Shown: positions 9,664 to 19,045 of the stretch, in pieces | Position numbering within the stretch: the first letter of the stretch is position 1 | How the letters are laid out: each line of letters opens with the position of its first letter | Assembly (NCBI RefSeq): GCF_011516885.1 | Contig: NZ_WOTD01000008.1 | Location: 46,367-110,366, forward strand | Length of the DNA stretch: 64,000 bases | Source of the DNA: Acetobacter lambici | GTDB lineage: Bacteria; Pseudomonadota; Alphaproteobacteria; Acetobacterales; Acetobacteraceae | Direction: 5' to 3' | Notes under the pieces: generated by a model | The model's input: the letters and a program-made list of their open reading frames with translations, nothing else | Told to the model about the DNA's origin: nothing | Database searches by the model: none | Position numbers and translations under genes: made by a program

Positions 9664-10317
9664 TCACACCGTCATCATGACAATCCTGTGTAGCCACGCA
9701 ACCCCTTCCTGCGTGGGAACTGCATGTACTTCCGCCCCCCGAAAAGAGCAGATGGCCTGCCCGGCCTCCGTATCCAGCATCAGGCCCATAACGGGTTCCC
9801 GCCCGGAGCCATGCATCAAAACCCTGTCCCCCACACGCAGGGGGAGCGAGGGCACCACAACAACCGACCCGCCATCACGCGCAACCGGCTCCATGCCATC
9901 GGTATCTACCCGCACAATGTAGGCGTCGGGTTCAGCCCCCCACAGGCCGGGAGAGGCTTCCCTCTCCCACAGCGGGCCGCAGGGCAGACCCTGCGGATCA
10001 AACACCCCGTCCTGCTCCAGCATGGAATATGGGAGAGCACGCAGCATGCCCGCCCCCGCACGCAATGGCGCGTGGCTTATGCCCTCCCCCCCAACATACC
10101 CGGCAAAAACCGCCAGTGGCACCTGCAGAACATCCAGCACGCGCAATAGGGTTGGCAGGGAGGGCCAGCGCATGGCCCCACTTGGCCCCACTCTGCGCGA
10201 AGGATTAAGGGCGGTGGCATCCAACCCTGCCGCCCGCGCAAGAGCCGAGGGGGTAAACCCCCGCTCGCGCGCAAGGCCGTCCAGCGTATGCCAGACCATA
10301 TGTGCCTGCGGGATCAT
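9664..10317 (-). CDS. HTH regulator with degenerate S24/LexA-like C-terminal domain
   Basis: 217-residue putative transcription regulator. The N-terminal 70 or so residues read as an Xre-like helix-turn-helix (MVWHTLDGLARERG, then TPSALARAAGLDATAL). The C-terminal half matches the shape of the S24 domain of phage CI/LexA repressors (YIVRVDTDGMEPVARDGGSV followed by VGDRVLM). The catalytic serine of the usual GDSM motif is glycine here (DGM), and no lysine sits where the second dyad residue is expected (EPVMGLM). Self-cleavage is therefore unlikely and the domain may serve for dimerisation or ligand sensing. It overlaps the upstream small gene by ATGA, so translation is coupled, and it lies in the same direction downstream of gcd. 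No phage genes are nearby. Confidence 0.75.
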   Translation of the reverse strand: MIPQAHMVWHTLDGLARERGFTPSALARAAGLDATALNPSRRVGPSGAMRWPSLPTLLRVLDVLQVPLAVFAGYVGGEGISHAPLRAGAGMLRALPYSMLEQDGVFDPQGLPCGPLWEREASPGLWGAEPDAYIVRVDTDGMEPVARDGGSVVVVPSLPLRVGDRVLMHGSGREPVMGLMLDTEAGQAICSFRGAEVHAVPTQEGVAWLHRIVMMTV

Positions 10318-10607
10318 GACCGCGAAGGATGAGGAGGAAGGACCGACGCGGGTTCACTCGTCTGCTTCAACACTTCATGCGTGTGGCGGGCGAGTCCTAC
10401 GTCTGTTGCCACAAAACGTTCCTGAGTATTGCGCCCTGCCAGTCCCATGCGTTCGAGCCGCTCAAGGCAGGGGTCATCCTTCAGGCCACCAGGGCGCCCG
10501 CCCGGCCCTGCGAGGTAGAGCCTGTGCAGGGCGGAGCGGCAGCATGTCTCCAGATAAGGTTCTTTCCACATTCCAAGCAGGATCACCGATCCCGCATGGA
10601 ACTGCAA
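10314..10607 (-). CDS. Small protein of unknown function, coupled to the S24-like regulator
   Basis: 97-residue product that I do not recognise. The middle part, with CLERLERMGLAGRN then RFVATDVGLARHTHEVL, reads like the end of a winged-helix or regulatory fold (a helix, a turn with conserved glycine, then ATxxGxxRHxxEVL), but the protein is short. It begins 28 bases after the gcd stop and its TGA overlaps the ATG of the following regulator as ATGA. That arrangement supports a real, translated gene sitting between gcd and the regulator. Two cysteines are adjacent near residue 23 (ETCCRS). It could be an accessory factor of the regulator; that is inference from position only. Confidence 0.6.
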   Translation of the reverse strand: MQFHAGSVILLGMWKEPYLETCCRSALHRLYLAGPGGRPGGLKDDPCLERLERMGLAGRNTQERFVATDVGLARHTHEVLKQTSEPASVLPPHPSRS

Positions 10608-10635
10608 GACTTACTCCCGTAGCGCCCACCCGTTA

Positions 10636-13065
10636 TCAATGGGTGGCTTCGGGCAGGGCGTAAGCCACAATGTAATCCCCCTCCTTGGTACCAAAGGAGT
10701 CATGCCCCCCATCCACCGTAACAACATACTGGCGGCCATTGGCCTCATACGTCATGGGGGTGGACTGGCCACCTGCGGGCAGGCGGTCCTCCCATAGTAC
10801 CTTGCCGGTCGTTACGTCATACGCACGGATGTAATAATCGGCTGTGGAGGTCAGGAACGCCACGCCACCCGCTGTAATAATTGGCCCGCCAAGGGAGGGA
10901 ATACCAACCTTGAAGCCAAATGGCAGGGGGGAACTGTCCCGCGTTGTACCGTTGCGGTGCTGCCAGATAATGCTGTTGGTCTTCAGATCCACCCCAGCCA
11001 CATACCCCCAACCCGGCTGTTTGCAGGGAATACCAAGAGGGGAGAGGAACGGATTAAGCTCCACCCCGAATGGCGTGCCATACTGGGGCTGCAACCCGTT
11101 CTCCCCCCCCGCAGCGGCGGGGTCATGCGTGTTTGGCGGCACCACCTGATTCTCGGTCGGGCGCGGCACAAGGCGGGAGACAAACGGAATGGCAATAGGG
11201 TTAGCAAACGCCACCTGCCGCACGGGGTCCACGGCCAGACCGCCCCATTCAAACATGCCCAGATTACCAGGGAACACCAGCGTGCCCTGCACGGAGGGCG
11301 GGGTAAACGGCCCTTCGTAACGCAGTTTTTTAAACATGATCCGGCACACAAGCTGGTCCAACATGGTGGCGCCCCACATATCCCGATCCGTCAGATTGTT
11401 CTTGGGCCGGAAAGTCAGCTGCGAAAACGGCTGGGTGGGGGAAACATGGTCACCCACCGCAGCACCCTGCGGCACAGCCTGCTCGGGAGCGGGCACCAGA
11501 AGCTGACCGTTCCGGCGGTCGAGCACAAAAATATTGCCTGTTTTGGCTGGCGCGTACAACGCGGGCACAACCGTGCCATCCTCCTGCCGGAAGTCGATCA
11601 GGCTGGGCTGGGCTGGCACATCCATGTCCCACAGGTCATGGTGTACGGTCTGGTAAAACCAGACTTTATGCCCCGTGTTCGCATCCAGCGCCAGAATGCC
11701 CGATGCGTAGCGTTCCTGTATATCCGTGCGCTTGCCACCCCAGATATCTGGCGTTGCCACACCTGTGGGAATGTAGATCAGACCCAGCTTGGCGTCATAG
11801 GACGAGACAATCCATGAGTTGGGCGAATTGGGTGTGTACTGGTGCGTCTCGGACGGCAACTCGTTAGGGTCCGGGTTCCCCGGATCAAACGCCCAGACCA
11901 GTTTGCCGCTATACAGGTCATATGCCCGCGTAACGCCTGATGGCTCATGCGTGGAGTAGTTATCCGTCACCGCGCCAGAGATAATCACCAGCCTGCCCGT
12001 GACCACCGGGGGCGATGTTGGCTCGTAAAAACCCAAAGTGCGCATGGGCATGCCATCGGTCAGGTCCACAACGCCCTTGTTGCCAAAAGCCGGACAGGTC
12101 AGACCAGTTTTGGCATCCAGCGCTACCAGCCGTCCATCATTGGTCGGCAAAAAGATGCGTTCCGCGCATGCCGCAGGCACAGCCGTAGGCGTGGCAGTGG
12201 CGGGCTCCCCGGCGGCGGCCTCCGCCACAAGCGCGGGGGTCGCTGCGTAAGATACACCACGGCAGGTCAGGTGCTGGAAAGTCGGATTAACCACCAGTTT
12301 GGGGTCAAAGCGCCAGATCTGCCTGCCTGTTGCCGCATCCAGCGCAAAGACGATCTGATGGGGCGAACACACATACAGCGTGTTGCCAATTTTGATCGGT
12401 GTTGCCTCATCCGTGGTTTCCGCCGGATCATCGGGACCATGCAGATCGTGGGTTCTGAATGTCCAGGCCACTTTGAGCCTATCCACATTCCCTGTCGTAA
12501 TCTGGTTTAGGGGGGAATAACGATCCCCTGCCTGTGTGCGCCCATATGCGGGCCAGTCCTGCGCGGGCACAGCGGCGGCATCTCCGGGGAGTTGCATTCC
12601 CGCATAAACAGCCTGCGCACGGGGCAGCACACCCGCTACATCCTGCGGGTCCTGTGTAAGCGCGTAGCCATACAGCCCCACCCCGGCCAGAATAACCGCA
12701 GCAAGGGGTGTACGATTCCAAAAGGATACGGGCCTTAACGCACCAGAAACAAAAGGTAGCAGCAGCCACAGGCCCAGAGGCAGCACCACATCCCCCCGGG
12801 GAGCCAGCGCCCAGAAGTCAAACCCTGCCTCGGCCACGGACCAGACCAGCGTGCCCGCAGCCACAACCGCGTAAAGCCACAAAGCTTCGCGCCGCTGCGC
12901 CCAGAGCAGCAGACCCGTGCCCATAAGGCCCAGACCGCACACAACATAAAAAACGGAGCCACCCAGTACGGCCAGCCAGCCCCCTCCTCCAGCCAGAACA
13001 AAGCCAAGCACGATACAGATCAATGCCGTGATTTTTGACAGACTATGGGAACGGCCCCCTTGCAT
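10636..13065 (-). CDS. gcd: Membrane-bound PQQ-dependent glucose dehydrogenase
   Basis: Oxidises D-glucose to glucono-delta-lactone in the periplasm and passes electrons to ubiquinone. The 809-residue product starts with five transmembrane segments (about residues 10-130), the usual anchor, followed by an eight-bladed PQQ propeller. Strong matches to the Gcd family include DNYSTHEPSGVTRAYD, SPNSWIVSSYDAKLGL, TPDIWGGKRT, YQTVHHDLWDMD and the C-terminal GGHDSFGTKEGDYIVAYALP. The start at 13065 is chosen over an in-frame ATG 33 bases upstream because AAGGAGAG lies eight bases before it. Quinate dehydrogenases share this fold, but the segments above resemble glucose enzymes most. A small gene and a regulator follow closely. 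Gluconolactonase at 25.7 kb would process its product. Confidence 0.93.
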   Translation of the reverse strand: MQGGRSHSLSKITALICIVLGFVLAGGGGWLAVLGGSVFYVVCGLGLMGTGLLLWAQRREALWLYAVVAAGTLVWSVAEAGFDFWALAPRGDVVLPLGLWLLLPFVSGALRPVSFWNRTPLAAVILAGVGLYGYALTQDPQDVAGVLPRAQAVYAGMQLPGDAAAVPAQDWPAYGRTQAGDRYSPLNQITTGNVDRLKVAWTFRTHDLHGPDDPAETTDEATPIKIGNTLYVCSPHQIVFALDAATGRQIWRFDPKLVVNPTFQHLTCRGVSYAATPALVAEAAAGEPATATPTAVPAACAERIFLPTNDGRLVALDAKTGLTCPAFGNKGVVDLTDGMPMRTLGFYEPTSPPVVTGRLVIISGAVTDNYSTHEPSGVTRAYDLYSGKLVWAFDPGNPDPNELPSETHQYTPNSPNSWIVSSYDAKLGLIYIPTGVATPDIWGGKRTDIQERYASGILALDANTGHKVWFYQTVHHDLWDMDVPAQPSLIDFRQEDGTVVPALYAPAKTGNIFVLDRRNGQLLVPAPEQAVPQGAAVGDHVSPTQPFSQLTFRPKNNLTDRDMWGATMLDQLVCRIMFKKLRYEGPFTPPSVQGTLVFPGNLGMFEWGGLAVDPVRQVAFANPIAIPFVSRLVPRPTENQVVPPNTHDPAAAGGENGLQPQYGTPFGVELNPFLSPLGIPCKQPGWGYVAGVDLKTNSIIWQHRNGTTRDSSPLPFGFKVGIPSLGGPIITAGGVAFLTSTADYYIRAYDVTTGKVLWEDRLPAGGQSTPMTYEANGRQYVVTVDGGHDSFGTKEGDYIVAYALPEATH

Positions 13066-13073
13066 GACCGGCA

Positions 13074-13081
13074 CTCTCCTT
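13074..13081 (-). promoter_or_regulatory. gcd: Ribosome binding site deciding the gcd start
   Basis: AAGGAGAG on the minus strand, eight bases before the ATG at 13065. It lies inside the longer open frame that begins at 13098, which marks the downstream ATG as the true start. Confidence 0.75.
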
Positions 13082-13207
13082 ATGTTGCAGAAAGCCATTC
13101 TATTGTTTGGGAACGGTCATTCGAGAGTTAATCAATGTTATTTACGAACAAATATACCATATTATAATCGAAAAATGAATAAGTTTTCATTTCAGAATAT
13201 CTCATAA

Positions 13208-13236
13208 AAAAACGCGGCCCCTAGAAGAGGGCCGCG
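13208..13236 (-). terminator. Rho-independent terminator of glnA
   Basis: CGCGGCCC and GGGCCGCG (13213-13220 and 13229-13236) form a strong hairpin with an eight-base loop. On the minus strand it is followed by a T run, about 40 bases downstream of the glnA stop. Confidence 0.88.
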
Positions 13237-13275
13237 CCTTTATCATCCACATACTCAGCCCCTAGGGGCGGGGTA

Positions 13276-14721
13276 TTAGACGGAGTAGTACATTTCGAAC
13301 TCAACCGGGTGCGGCGTGTGTTCAAAGCGGTACACATCATTCCATTTAAGGGTGATGTAGCTTTCAATCTGGTCTTTGGTGAACACGCCACCAGCAAGCA
13401 GGAACTCGTGATCAGCAGTCAGAGCTTCCAGCGCTTCACGCAGGGAGCCAGCAACTGTCGGGATCTGCTTCAGTTCTTCGGGCGGCAGGTCGTACAGATC
13501 CTTGTCCATGGCATCGCCAGGGTGGATCTTGTTCTTGATACCGTCCAGACCCGCCATCAGCATTGCGGAGAATGCCAGATAGGGGTTTGCCGTGGGGTCG
13601 GGGAAGCGCACTTCAACGCGCTTTGCCTTCGGGCTGGTTGCGTACGGAATACGGCACGAAGCAGAACGGTTGCGGGCGGAATAAGCCAGCAGCACGGGTG
13701 CTTCAAAGCCCGGAATCAGACGCTTGTAGGAGTTGGTGGACGGGTTGGTAAAGGCGTTCAGAGCCTTGGCGTGCTTGATGATCCCGCCGATGTAATACAG
13801 CGCCGTATCGGACAGGTCCGCATAACCATTGCCAGCAAAGGTGGACTTGCCGTCTTTCCAGATGGACTGATGGACATGCATGCCCGAGCCGTTATCGCCA
13901 AAAATCGGCTTCGGCATAAACGTGGCGGTCTTGCCATAGGAGTGCGCCACGTTGTGCACACAGTATTTGTAGATCTGCATGAAGTCAGCGGAGCGGACCA
14001 GCGTTTCAAACTTGGTGCCAAGTTCATGCTGGGACTGCGCCACTTCATGGTGGTGCTTTTCAATGGCCAGGCCCATTTCGCCCATTGTTGCCAGCATTTC
14101 AGCGCGCAGGTCGCTTTCGCTGTCAACTGGCGCCACGGGGAAGTAACCACCCTTAACACCCGGACGGTGGCCCATGTTGCCTTCGGGGTAGTCCTTCAGG
14201 GACGCGTCGGGGCCTTCAATACTGTCAAGCTGGTAGGTGCCATAGTTGGGGCCCGTGCCGAACTGGACGTTATCGAAAATGAAGAACTCGGCTTCGGGGC
14301 CAAAAAAGGCCGTGTCACCCAGACCGGAGGACTTCAGATACTGCTCGGCCAGCTTGGCGGTGGAGCGCGGGTCGCGGTTATAGGGCTGCCCGGTGGACGG
14401 CTCGATAATATCGCAGAACAGGATAAGCTGCGGACGGGCGGAAAACGGGTCCATAACAGCCGACGTGGGGTCGGGCAGCAGAACCATGTCGCTTTCGTTA
14501 ATGGCTTTCCACCCTGCGATGGAAGACCCGTCGAACATAAAGCCGTCGGTAAAGCTGTCTTCCTCAATGGTGCTGACGTGCTGGCACGTGTGCTGCCACT
14601 TGCCGTGCGTGTCCGTAAACCGCAGGTCAACCAGTTCGACCGAATGTTCCTGAATCAGGTCAAAAACCTTGGCAATTGCAGCAGCCTTGCTGTCGCCCGC
14701 CGAAGCTGTTTTCTTCACCAT
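13276..14721 (-). CDS. glnA: Glutamine synthetase, type I
   Basis: Makes glutamine from glutamate, ammonia and ATP in the cytoplasm; a dodecamer. The product has the N-terminal beta-grasp segment ([13 protein letters not shown]), [13 protein letters not shown], the metal-site stretch [23 protein letters not shown] and the ATP-site motif. Tyr410 in [10 protein letters not shown] is at the adenylylation position of the enterobacterial enzyme, so control by GlnE-type adenylylation is expected. I start at 14721 (MVKKTA), preceded by AGGTGAAGAG, rather than at a codon 99 bases upstream; this gives 481 residues. glnB lies 102 bases upstream on the same strand, the common alphaproteobacterial glnB-glnA order, so the PII sensor and its target are co-expressed. 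Confidence 0.97.
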   Translation of the reverse strand: MVKKTASAGDSKAAAIAKVFDLIQEHSVELVDLRFTDTHGKWQHTCQHVSTIEEDSFTDGFMFDGSSIAGWKAINESDMVLLPDPTSAVMDPFSARPQLILFCDIIEPSTGQPYNRDPRSTAKLAEQYLKSSGLGDTAFFGPEAEFFIFDNVQFGTGPNYGTYQLDSIEGPDASLKDYPEGNMGHRPGVKGGYFPVAPVDSESDLRAEMLATMGEMGLAIEKHHHEVAQSQHELGTKFETLVRSADFMQIYKYCVHNVAHSYGKTATFMPKPIFGDNGSGMHVHQSIWKDGKSTFAGNGYADLSDTALYYIGGIIKHAKALNAFTNPSTNSYKRLIPGFEAPVLLAYSARNRSASCRIPYATSPKAKRVEVRFPDPTANPYLAFSAMLMAGLDGIKNKIHPGDAMDKDLYDLPPEELKQIPTVAGSLREALEALTADHEFLLAGGVFTKDQIESYITLKWNDVYRFEHTPHPVEFEMYYSV

Positions 14722-14823
14722 GCTCTCTTCACCTAAAAAGCCTGTTGTGTTCCGCACCCTGCGGAAACATGCTGTGGAATTGTGGAGCCCGCCTTGCCCG
14801 ATCCTGCTGGCATGCAGCAAAAA

Positions 14824-15171
<348 letters not shown>

Positions 15172-15403
15172 TCAACACACCGTTGCTGGACCCACATGGG
15201 GGCCTGTACTCTCTTGTTCTTTTGCCTGACCCGTTACAAACCTCAGGCACCAGACCCGAACACACTTGCACGGCTTGACCCGTCGGGCAATCGGGTAGAT
15301 GCGAATTTGTATCGGTAAAGCATTAAACTCAGGTTTCACCCCGACCGTTTCGGTTCCGTCTCCTTCTTTCTTCTTTTCCGCCTGCCGGGCAAGGGAATTT
15401 GCA

Positions 15404-16564
15404 ATGACAAAAGCATTTAACAGCCAACTTGCCGCTCTCCCTGTCACAATTTTTACGGTTATGTCCGCACTGGCCCGCCAGCACGACGCTGTTAATCTGG
15501 GGCAGGGTTTTCCTGACCAGGAAGGCCCGCAGGACATGATTCGCCTTGCCGCCGATGCCCTGCTTGACGGACAGAACCAGTATGCGCCCCTAACAGGACT
15601 GCCCGAGCTGCGCACGGCGGTGGCACAGGCCAATCTGCGTTTTCAGGGCATTACGGTGGATGCCGATTCGGAAATCGTCGTCACATCCGGCGCGACCGAG
15701 GCACTGGCCGCATCCCTTATGGCGCTGATCGAGCCGGGGGATGAGGTCGTGCTGATGGAACCCCTATACGACACCTATCTGCCCGTTATCCGCCAGTTGG
15801 GGGGCATTCCACGCATTGTGCGGCTGGAAGCGCCGGACTGGGCATTACCAAGGCACGCACTGGCCAATGCCTTTTCCGCCCGCACCAAGGCGATCATCCT
15901 CAACTCCCCCATGAACCCGACCGGCAAGGTGTTCACAGCCGACGAACTGGCTTTTATCGCCTCACTCGTGCAGCAGCACGACACATTCGCCATCTGCGAT
16001 GAGGTTTATGAGCATCTGGTGTTCAATACGCCCCATATCTCCCTCATGTCCCTGCCCGGCATGCGCGAACGCTGCGTGCGTATTGGCAGCGCAGGCAAAA
16101 GCTTTTCCCTGACCGGCTGGAAGGTGGGGTACGTCACAGCCCCTGCCCCATTGGCTAGCGTTGTGGCCAAGGCCCACCAGAACCTTGTGTTTGCAACCGC
16201 TCCCAACCTGCAACGTGCCGTAGCCTTTGGCCTGAACAAGGATACGGACTATTTTGCCACCCTTGCGCAAAGCATGGCCACGCAGGGCACCATCCTTGCC
16301 TCCGGCCTGCAACGGCTGGGCTTTAACGTACTGCCTTATCAGGGCAGCTACTTTGTTATGGCCGACATTACCCCTCTGGCTAACGGGCTGGACGACGTGG
16401 CGTTTACGCGCCTGCTTACGGAACAGGCCCGCGTAACAGCCATTCCCGCCTCCGCGTTTTATGATACCAACCCGCCACGCAACCTGATCCGCTTTGCCTT
16501 TTGCAAACGCCCCGAAGTGTTGATAGAAGCCCTGAACCGGCTGGAAGCATGGAAAACCCGGTAA
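15404..16564 (+). CDS. PLP-dependent class I/II aminotransferase
   Basis: Cytoplasmic fold-type I aminotransferase of 386 residues, closest in pattern to the methionine/kynurenine aminotransferase branch (YbdL-like), shown by FTVMSALARQHDAVNLGQGFPDQEGP split over residues 17-42. Lys232 in GSAGKSFSLTGWK is the PLP Schiff-base residue; NSPMNPTGK carries the Asn and CDEVYEH the Asp and Tyr that hold the cofactor; the C-terminal arginine is in RNLIRFAFCK. The ATG at 15404 is chosen over an upstream start because AAGGGAA precedes it and the protein then begins MTKAFNSQLAALPVT, as relatives do. Substrate could be methionine, aromatic amino acids or a diaminopimelate precursor; sequence alone does not decide. 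Confidence 0.88.
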   Translation: MTKAFNSQLAALPVTIFTVMSALARQHDAVNLGQGFPDQEGPQDMIRLAADALLDGQNQYAPLTGLPELRTAVAQANLRFQGITVDADSEIVVTSGATEALAASLMALIEPGDEVVLMEPLYDTYLPVIRQLGGIPRIVRLEAPDWALPRHALANAFSARTKAIILNSPMNPTGKVFTADELAFIASLVQQHDTFAICDEVYEHLVFNTPHISLMSLPGMRERCVRIGSAGKSFSLTGWKVGYVTAPAPLASVVAKAHQNLVFATAPNLQRAVAFGLNKDTDYFATLAQSMATQGTILASGLQRLGFNVLPYQGSYFVMADITPLANGLDDVAFTRLLTEQARVTAIPASAFYDTNPPRNLIRFAFCKRPEVLIEALNRLEAWKTR

Positions 16565-16641
16565 GACGGTTTTTTCCACCCATTGCGCAATTATCCAATT
16601 GACGGACCACACTCTTTTCTCTAAACGTCCGCTTGCTGTGC

Positions 16642-16718
16642 GGCGGACGTAGCTCAGCTGGTAGAGCGCCGGTTTGTGGTACCGGTGGTCGCGGGTTCAA
16701 GTCCCGTCGTTCGCCCCA
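16642..16718 (+). tRNA. tRNA-His (GUG anticodon)
   Basis: Complete cloverleaf: acceptor GCGGACG (16643-16649) pairs with CGTTCGC (16708-16714); D arm GCTC/GAGC; anticodon stem CCGGT/ACCGG around loop TTGTGGT with anticodon GTG; T arm with TTCAAGT. The extra G at position -1 opposite discriminator C, the identity element of histidine tRNA, is present at 16642, and CCA is encoded. A TTGACG at 16599 may be its -35 box. A terminator follows. Confidence 0.97.
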
Positions 16719-16756
16719 GCATATATTCCCAGTAAAATTAAACCACTCACGCACTC

Positions 16757-16778
16757 AGGCATCACCTGATGTCTTTTT
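16757..16778 (+). terminator. Rho-independent terminator of tRNA-His
   Basis: AGGCATC, loop ACCT, GATGTCT with a following T run, about 40 bases after the tRNA 3' end. Confidence 0.75.
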
Positions 16779-16922
16779 GCGTCATGTGGGCCAGTTACAC
16801 CTCAATGGCTCGGCAATGCCCTGCGCAAACACAGGCGCTTGGGCAAAAAAGCACAGCTAACGCGCTGGCTCAGGCCAGAATCCCTCCATGATGTGTTTTC
16901 CAACACGGCGGCAATGGCATAA
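16770..16922 (+). other. Possible gene fragment between tRNA-His and the lipoprotein gene
   Basis: An open frame of about 50 codons without a start codon ends at the TAA at 16920-16922. Its translation reads like genuine basic protein, including LGNALRKHRRLGKKAQ and TRWLRPESLHDVFSNTAAMA. It could be the 3' remnant of a decayed gene next to a tRNA, or chance. No matching upstream part is visible. Confidence 0.3.
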
Positions 16923-16931
16923 GACCATATA

Positions 16932-17369
16932 ATGCAAAGCCCGTTGCCCCCCATAAGCCTGCTCGCGCTGGTCCTGCTCCCCGCCTGTGCAGCCACTGCG
17001 CCGCTACCCAACACACCACCGGCGGAATCCGCATTATACCATGCCAAACAGGCCTGTCTGGACACCTACCAGACCCGCCCTGGAGAGGTGGCGGAAGATA
17101 ATATGAGCAAGCTGATGAGCTGCCTTGCCAGAGCCACGCAAAAATATGGACGGCAGGCTTATGGCCCCTATGCCCCCATTTATATGGAAGGTGCTTCCAA
17201 GGGGGTGGAAGCCGCCCAGCACCTGCGCGAAGGGCTGTATACCCCCGACCAGTTCGGGAGCGAGATCGGGCTGATTCAGGAGCAGGAGAACTCGGCTCTT
17301 GTGCAAAAAAAAGCACAGATGACCGCACCCATGGACCCTATTTTACAGTCGGTGCCCCCCACACGTTAG
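16932..17369 (+). CDS. Small lipoprotein of unknown function
   Basis: 145-residue exported protein. The N-terminus is a lipoprotein signal with a lipobox LPAC, Cys19 being the lipidation site. The mature part has two further cysteines (about residues 42 and 63: KQACLDTY and MSCLARA), spaced so they could form one disulfide, and a helical middle rich in Ala, Gln and Lys. I do not recognise the family. It follows the tRNA-His terminator and precedes icd by 280 bases. The residue after Cys19 is Ala, which does not signal inner-membrane retention, so outer-membrane sorting is expected if Lol rules apply. Confidence 0.6.
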   Translation: MQSPLPPISLLALVLLPACAATAPLPNTPPAESALYHAKQACLDTYQTRPGEVAEDNMSKLMSCLARATQKYGRQAYGPYAPIYMEGASKGVEAAQHLREGLYTPDQFGSEIGLIQEQENSALVQKKAQMTAPMDPILQSVPPTR

Positions 17370-17558
17370 CGCACGCAACTCCATAAGGGTGTAAGGCGCG
17401 ACCTCCAGCCCACCATACTCCCTTTGCCCCACCTGACCGGAATGTGATGGGCAGGGCACGGCCTGCATAAACTGGCCTGTTTCCGCCAGATATCCACACA
17501 AAACCGACCATTCCTGTCCCGAATGTGAACTGCCGGGCTGTTTACGGCTGCGGCAAGC
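17343..17558 (-). other. Weak open frame opposite the icd leader
   Basis: A 72-codon open frame on the minus strand, with no good start codon, ends at 17343 inside the lipoprotein gene's 3' end. Parts of the translation look protein-like (QEWSVLCGYLAETGQFMQAV, EYGGLEVAPYTLMELRAL). The same region must contain the icd promoter. It may be a gene remnant or chance; I cannot support a function. Confidence 0.2.
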
Positions 17559-17649
17559 TGTTCAATCCATACAGTGCATGACGCTCATACATATTGCGCA
17601 GCATTTGTGAGAACAACAAAAAAACCATGTCGGAAATGGATTGGTAATC

Positions 17650-18870
17650 ATGGCTAAAATCAAGGTCAAAAACCCGGTTGTGGAAATGGACGGGGATGAA
17701 ATGACCCGCATTATCTGGCACTTCATCCGCGAGCGGCTGATTCTGCCTTATCTGGATATTGACCTCAAATATTACGATCTGGGCATCGAACACCGCGACG
17801 CCACAAACGATCAGGTCACGGTTGACGCCGCCGAAGCCACAAAACGCTACGGCGTTGCGGTCAAATGCGCCACCATCACACCGGACGAAGCCCGCGTGAC
17901 GGAATTCGGTCTGAAAAAAATGTACCGCTCGCCCAATGGCACCATCCGCAACATTCTGGACGGCACCATTTTCCGCGAGCCGATCATCTGCTCCAACGTG
18001 CCGCGTCTGGTTCCCCACTGGACCAAGCCGATCGTCATTGGCCGCCATGCCTATGGGGATATCTACCGTGCGGCGGAAACAAAAATTCCCGGCCCCGGCA
18101 AGGTCACCCTGAACTATGTGCCAGATGATGGGGGCGAACCCATTACGCTGGATGTGCATGACTTCAAAGGCCCCGGCGTTACGTTGGGTATGCACAACAC
18201 CCGCGCTTCCATTGAAGGATTTGCCCGTGCCTCCCTCTCCTACGGGCGGGACCGCAGGCTGCCAGTCTACCTGTCCACCAAAAACACCATTCTCAAAGCC
18301 TATGACGGCATGTTCAAGGATGTGTTTGCACAGGTGTACGAAAAAGAGTTCAAAGCCGAGTTTGAAAAACTGGGCCTGACCTACGAACACCGCCTGATTG
18401 ATGACATGGTGGCCTGCGCGCTCAAATGGCCCGGCGGCTACGTATGGGCCTGCAAAAACTACGATGGCGACGTGGAGAGCGACATTGTGGCACAGGGCTT
18501 TGGCAGCCTTGGGCTGATGACATCCGTCCTGCTCAGCCCCTCTGGCGATGTGGTGGAGGCCGAGGCCGCCCACGGCACAGTGACGCGCCACTACCGCGAA
18601 CACCAGAAGGGCAAACCCACCAGCACCAACCCCATTGCCTCCATTTTTGCATGGACTCGTGGGCTGGCTTACCGCGGCCGGTTTGATAACACGCCGGACG
18701 TGGTACACTTTGCCAACACGCTGGAAAAAGTGTGCATCGATACGGTGGAAGGCGGGCAGATGACCAAGGACCTTGCCCTGCTCGTTGGCAAAAACGCCCA
18801 GTGGCTGGATACCCAGCCCTTCCTGGACGTGCTGGACGAACGGCTCAAAAAGGAACTGGCCAAAGCCTGA
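17650..18870 (+). CDS. icd: NADP-dependent isocitrate dehydrogenase (eukaryote-like dimeric type)
   Basis: Oxidative decarboxylation of isocitrate to 2-oxoglutarate in the TCA cycle, yielding NADPH. The 406 residues match the cytosolic/mitochondrial eukaryote-like subfamily found in Alphaproteobacteria rather than the E. coli type: [14 protein letters not shown] at the start, then [62 protein letters not shown] and [17 protein letters not shown]. These hold the substrate serine and arginines, the metal aspartates and the NADP-binding His. I start at the ATG at 17650; a TTG nine bases upstream is also in frame. A strong terminator follows. In acetic acid bacteria this enzyme feeds glutamate synthesis, next to the glnB-glnA region. 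Confidence 0.96.
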   Translation: MAKIKVKNPVVEMDGDEMTRIIWHFIRERLILPYLDIDLKYYDLGIEHRDATNDQVTVDAAEATKRYGVAVKCATITPDEARVTEFGLKKMYRSPNGTIRNILDGTIFREPIICSNVPRLVPHWTKPIVIGRHAYGDIYRAAETKIPGPGKVTLNYVPDDGGEPITLDVHDFKGPGVTLGMHNTRASIEGFARASLSYGRDRRLPVYLSTKNTILKAYDGMFKDVFAQVYEKEFKAEFEKLGLTYEHRLIDDMVACALKWPGGYVWACKNYDGDVESDIVAQGFGSLGLMTSVLLSPSGDVVEAEAAHGTVTRHYREHQKGKPTSTNPIASIFAWTRGLAYRGRFDNTPDVVHFANTLEKVCIDTVEGGQMTKDLALLVGKNAQWLDTQPFLDVLDERLKKELAKA

Positions 18871-18880
18871 TCCCTTACCC

Positions 18881-18908
18881 GCAGGCCCGGATGCTCCGGG
18901 CCTGCCTT
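18881..18908 (+). terminator. Rho-independent terminator of icd
   Basis: GCAGGCCCGG, loop ATGCT, CCGGGCCTGC then CTTTG, eleven bases after the icd stop. Perfect ten-base stem; the T run is short. Confidence 0.75.
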
Positions 18909-19045
18909 TGCCGCCCATATGCGCAAGCTGCGCGACCCCTGCCAAATATGCTCCAGAACACGCCATTTGCCATTGCGTCCAGACCGGCGCTGACGCAAAA
19001 CAGGGCTTTGAATCTTAGCATAACCTTAAGAGCAGGACCCTGCGC

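Noticed and set aside
9664..10317. Prophage repressor
   Set aside because: The S24-like fold suggested phage origin, but there are no integrase, structural or lysis genes nearby and the catalytic residues are missing.
13066..13098. Upstream ATG as the gcd start
   Set aside because: No ribosome site precedes it, while AAGGAGAG stands eight bases before the ATG at 13065.
13309..14736. 475-codon open frame opposite glnA
   Set aside because: Antisense to glutamine synthetase; no domain, no ribosome site.
17542..18966. 474-codon open frame opposite icd
   Set aside because: Antisense to isocitrate dehydrogenase, no domain pattern.
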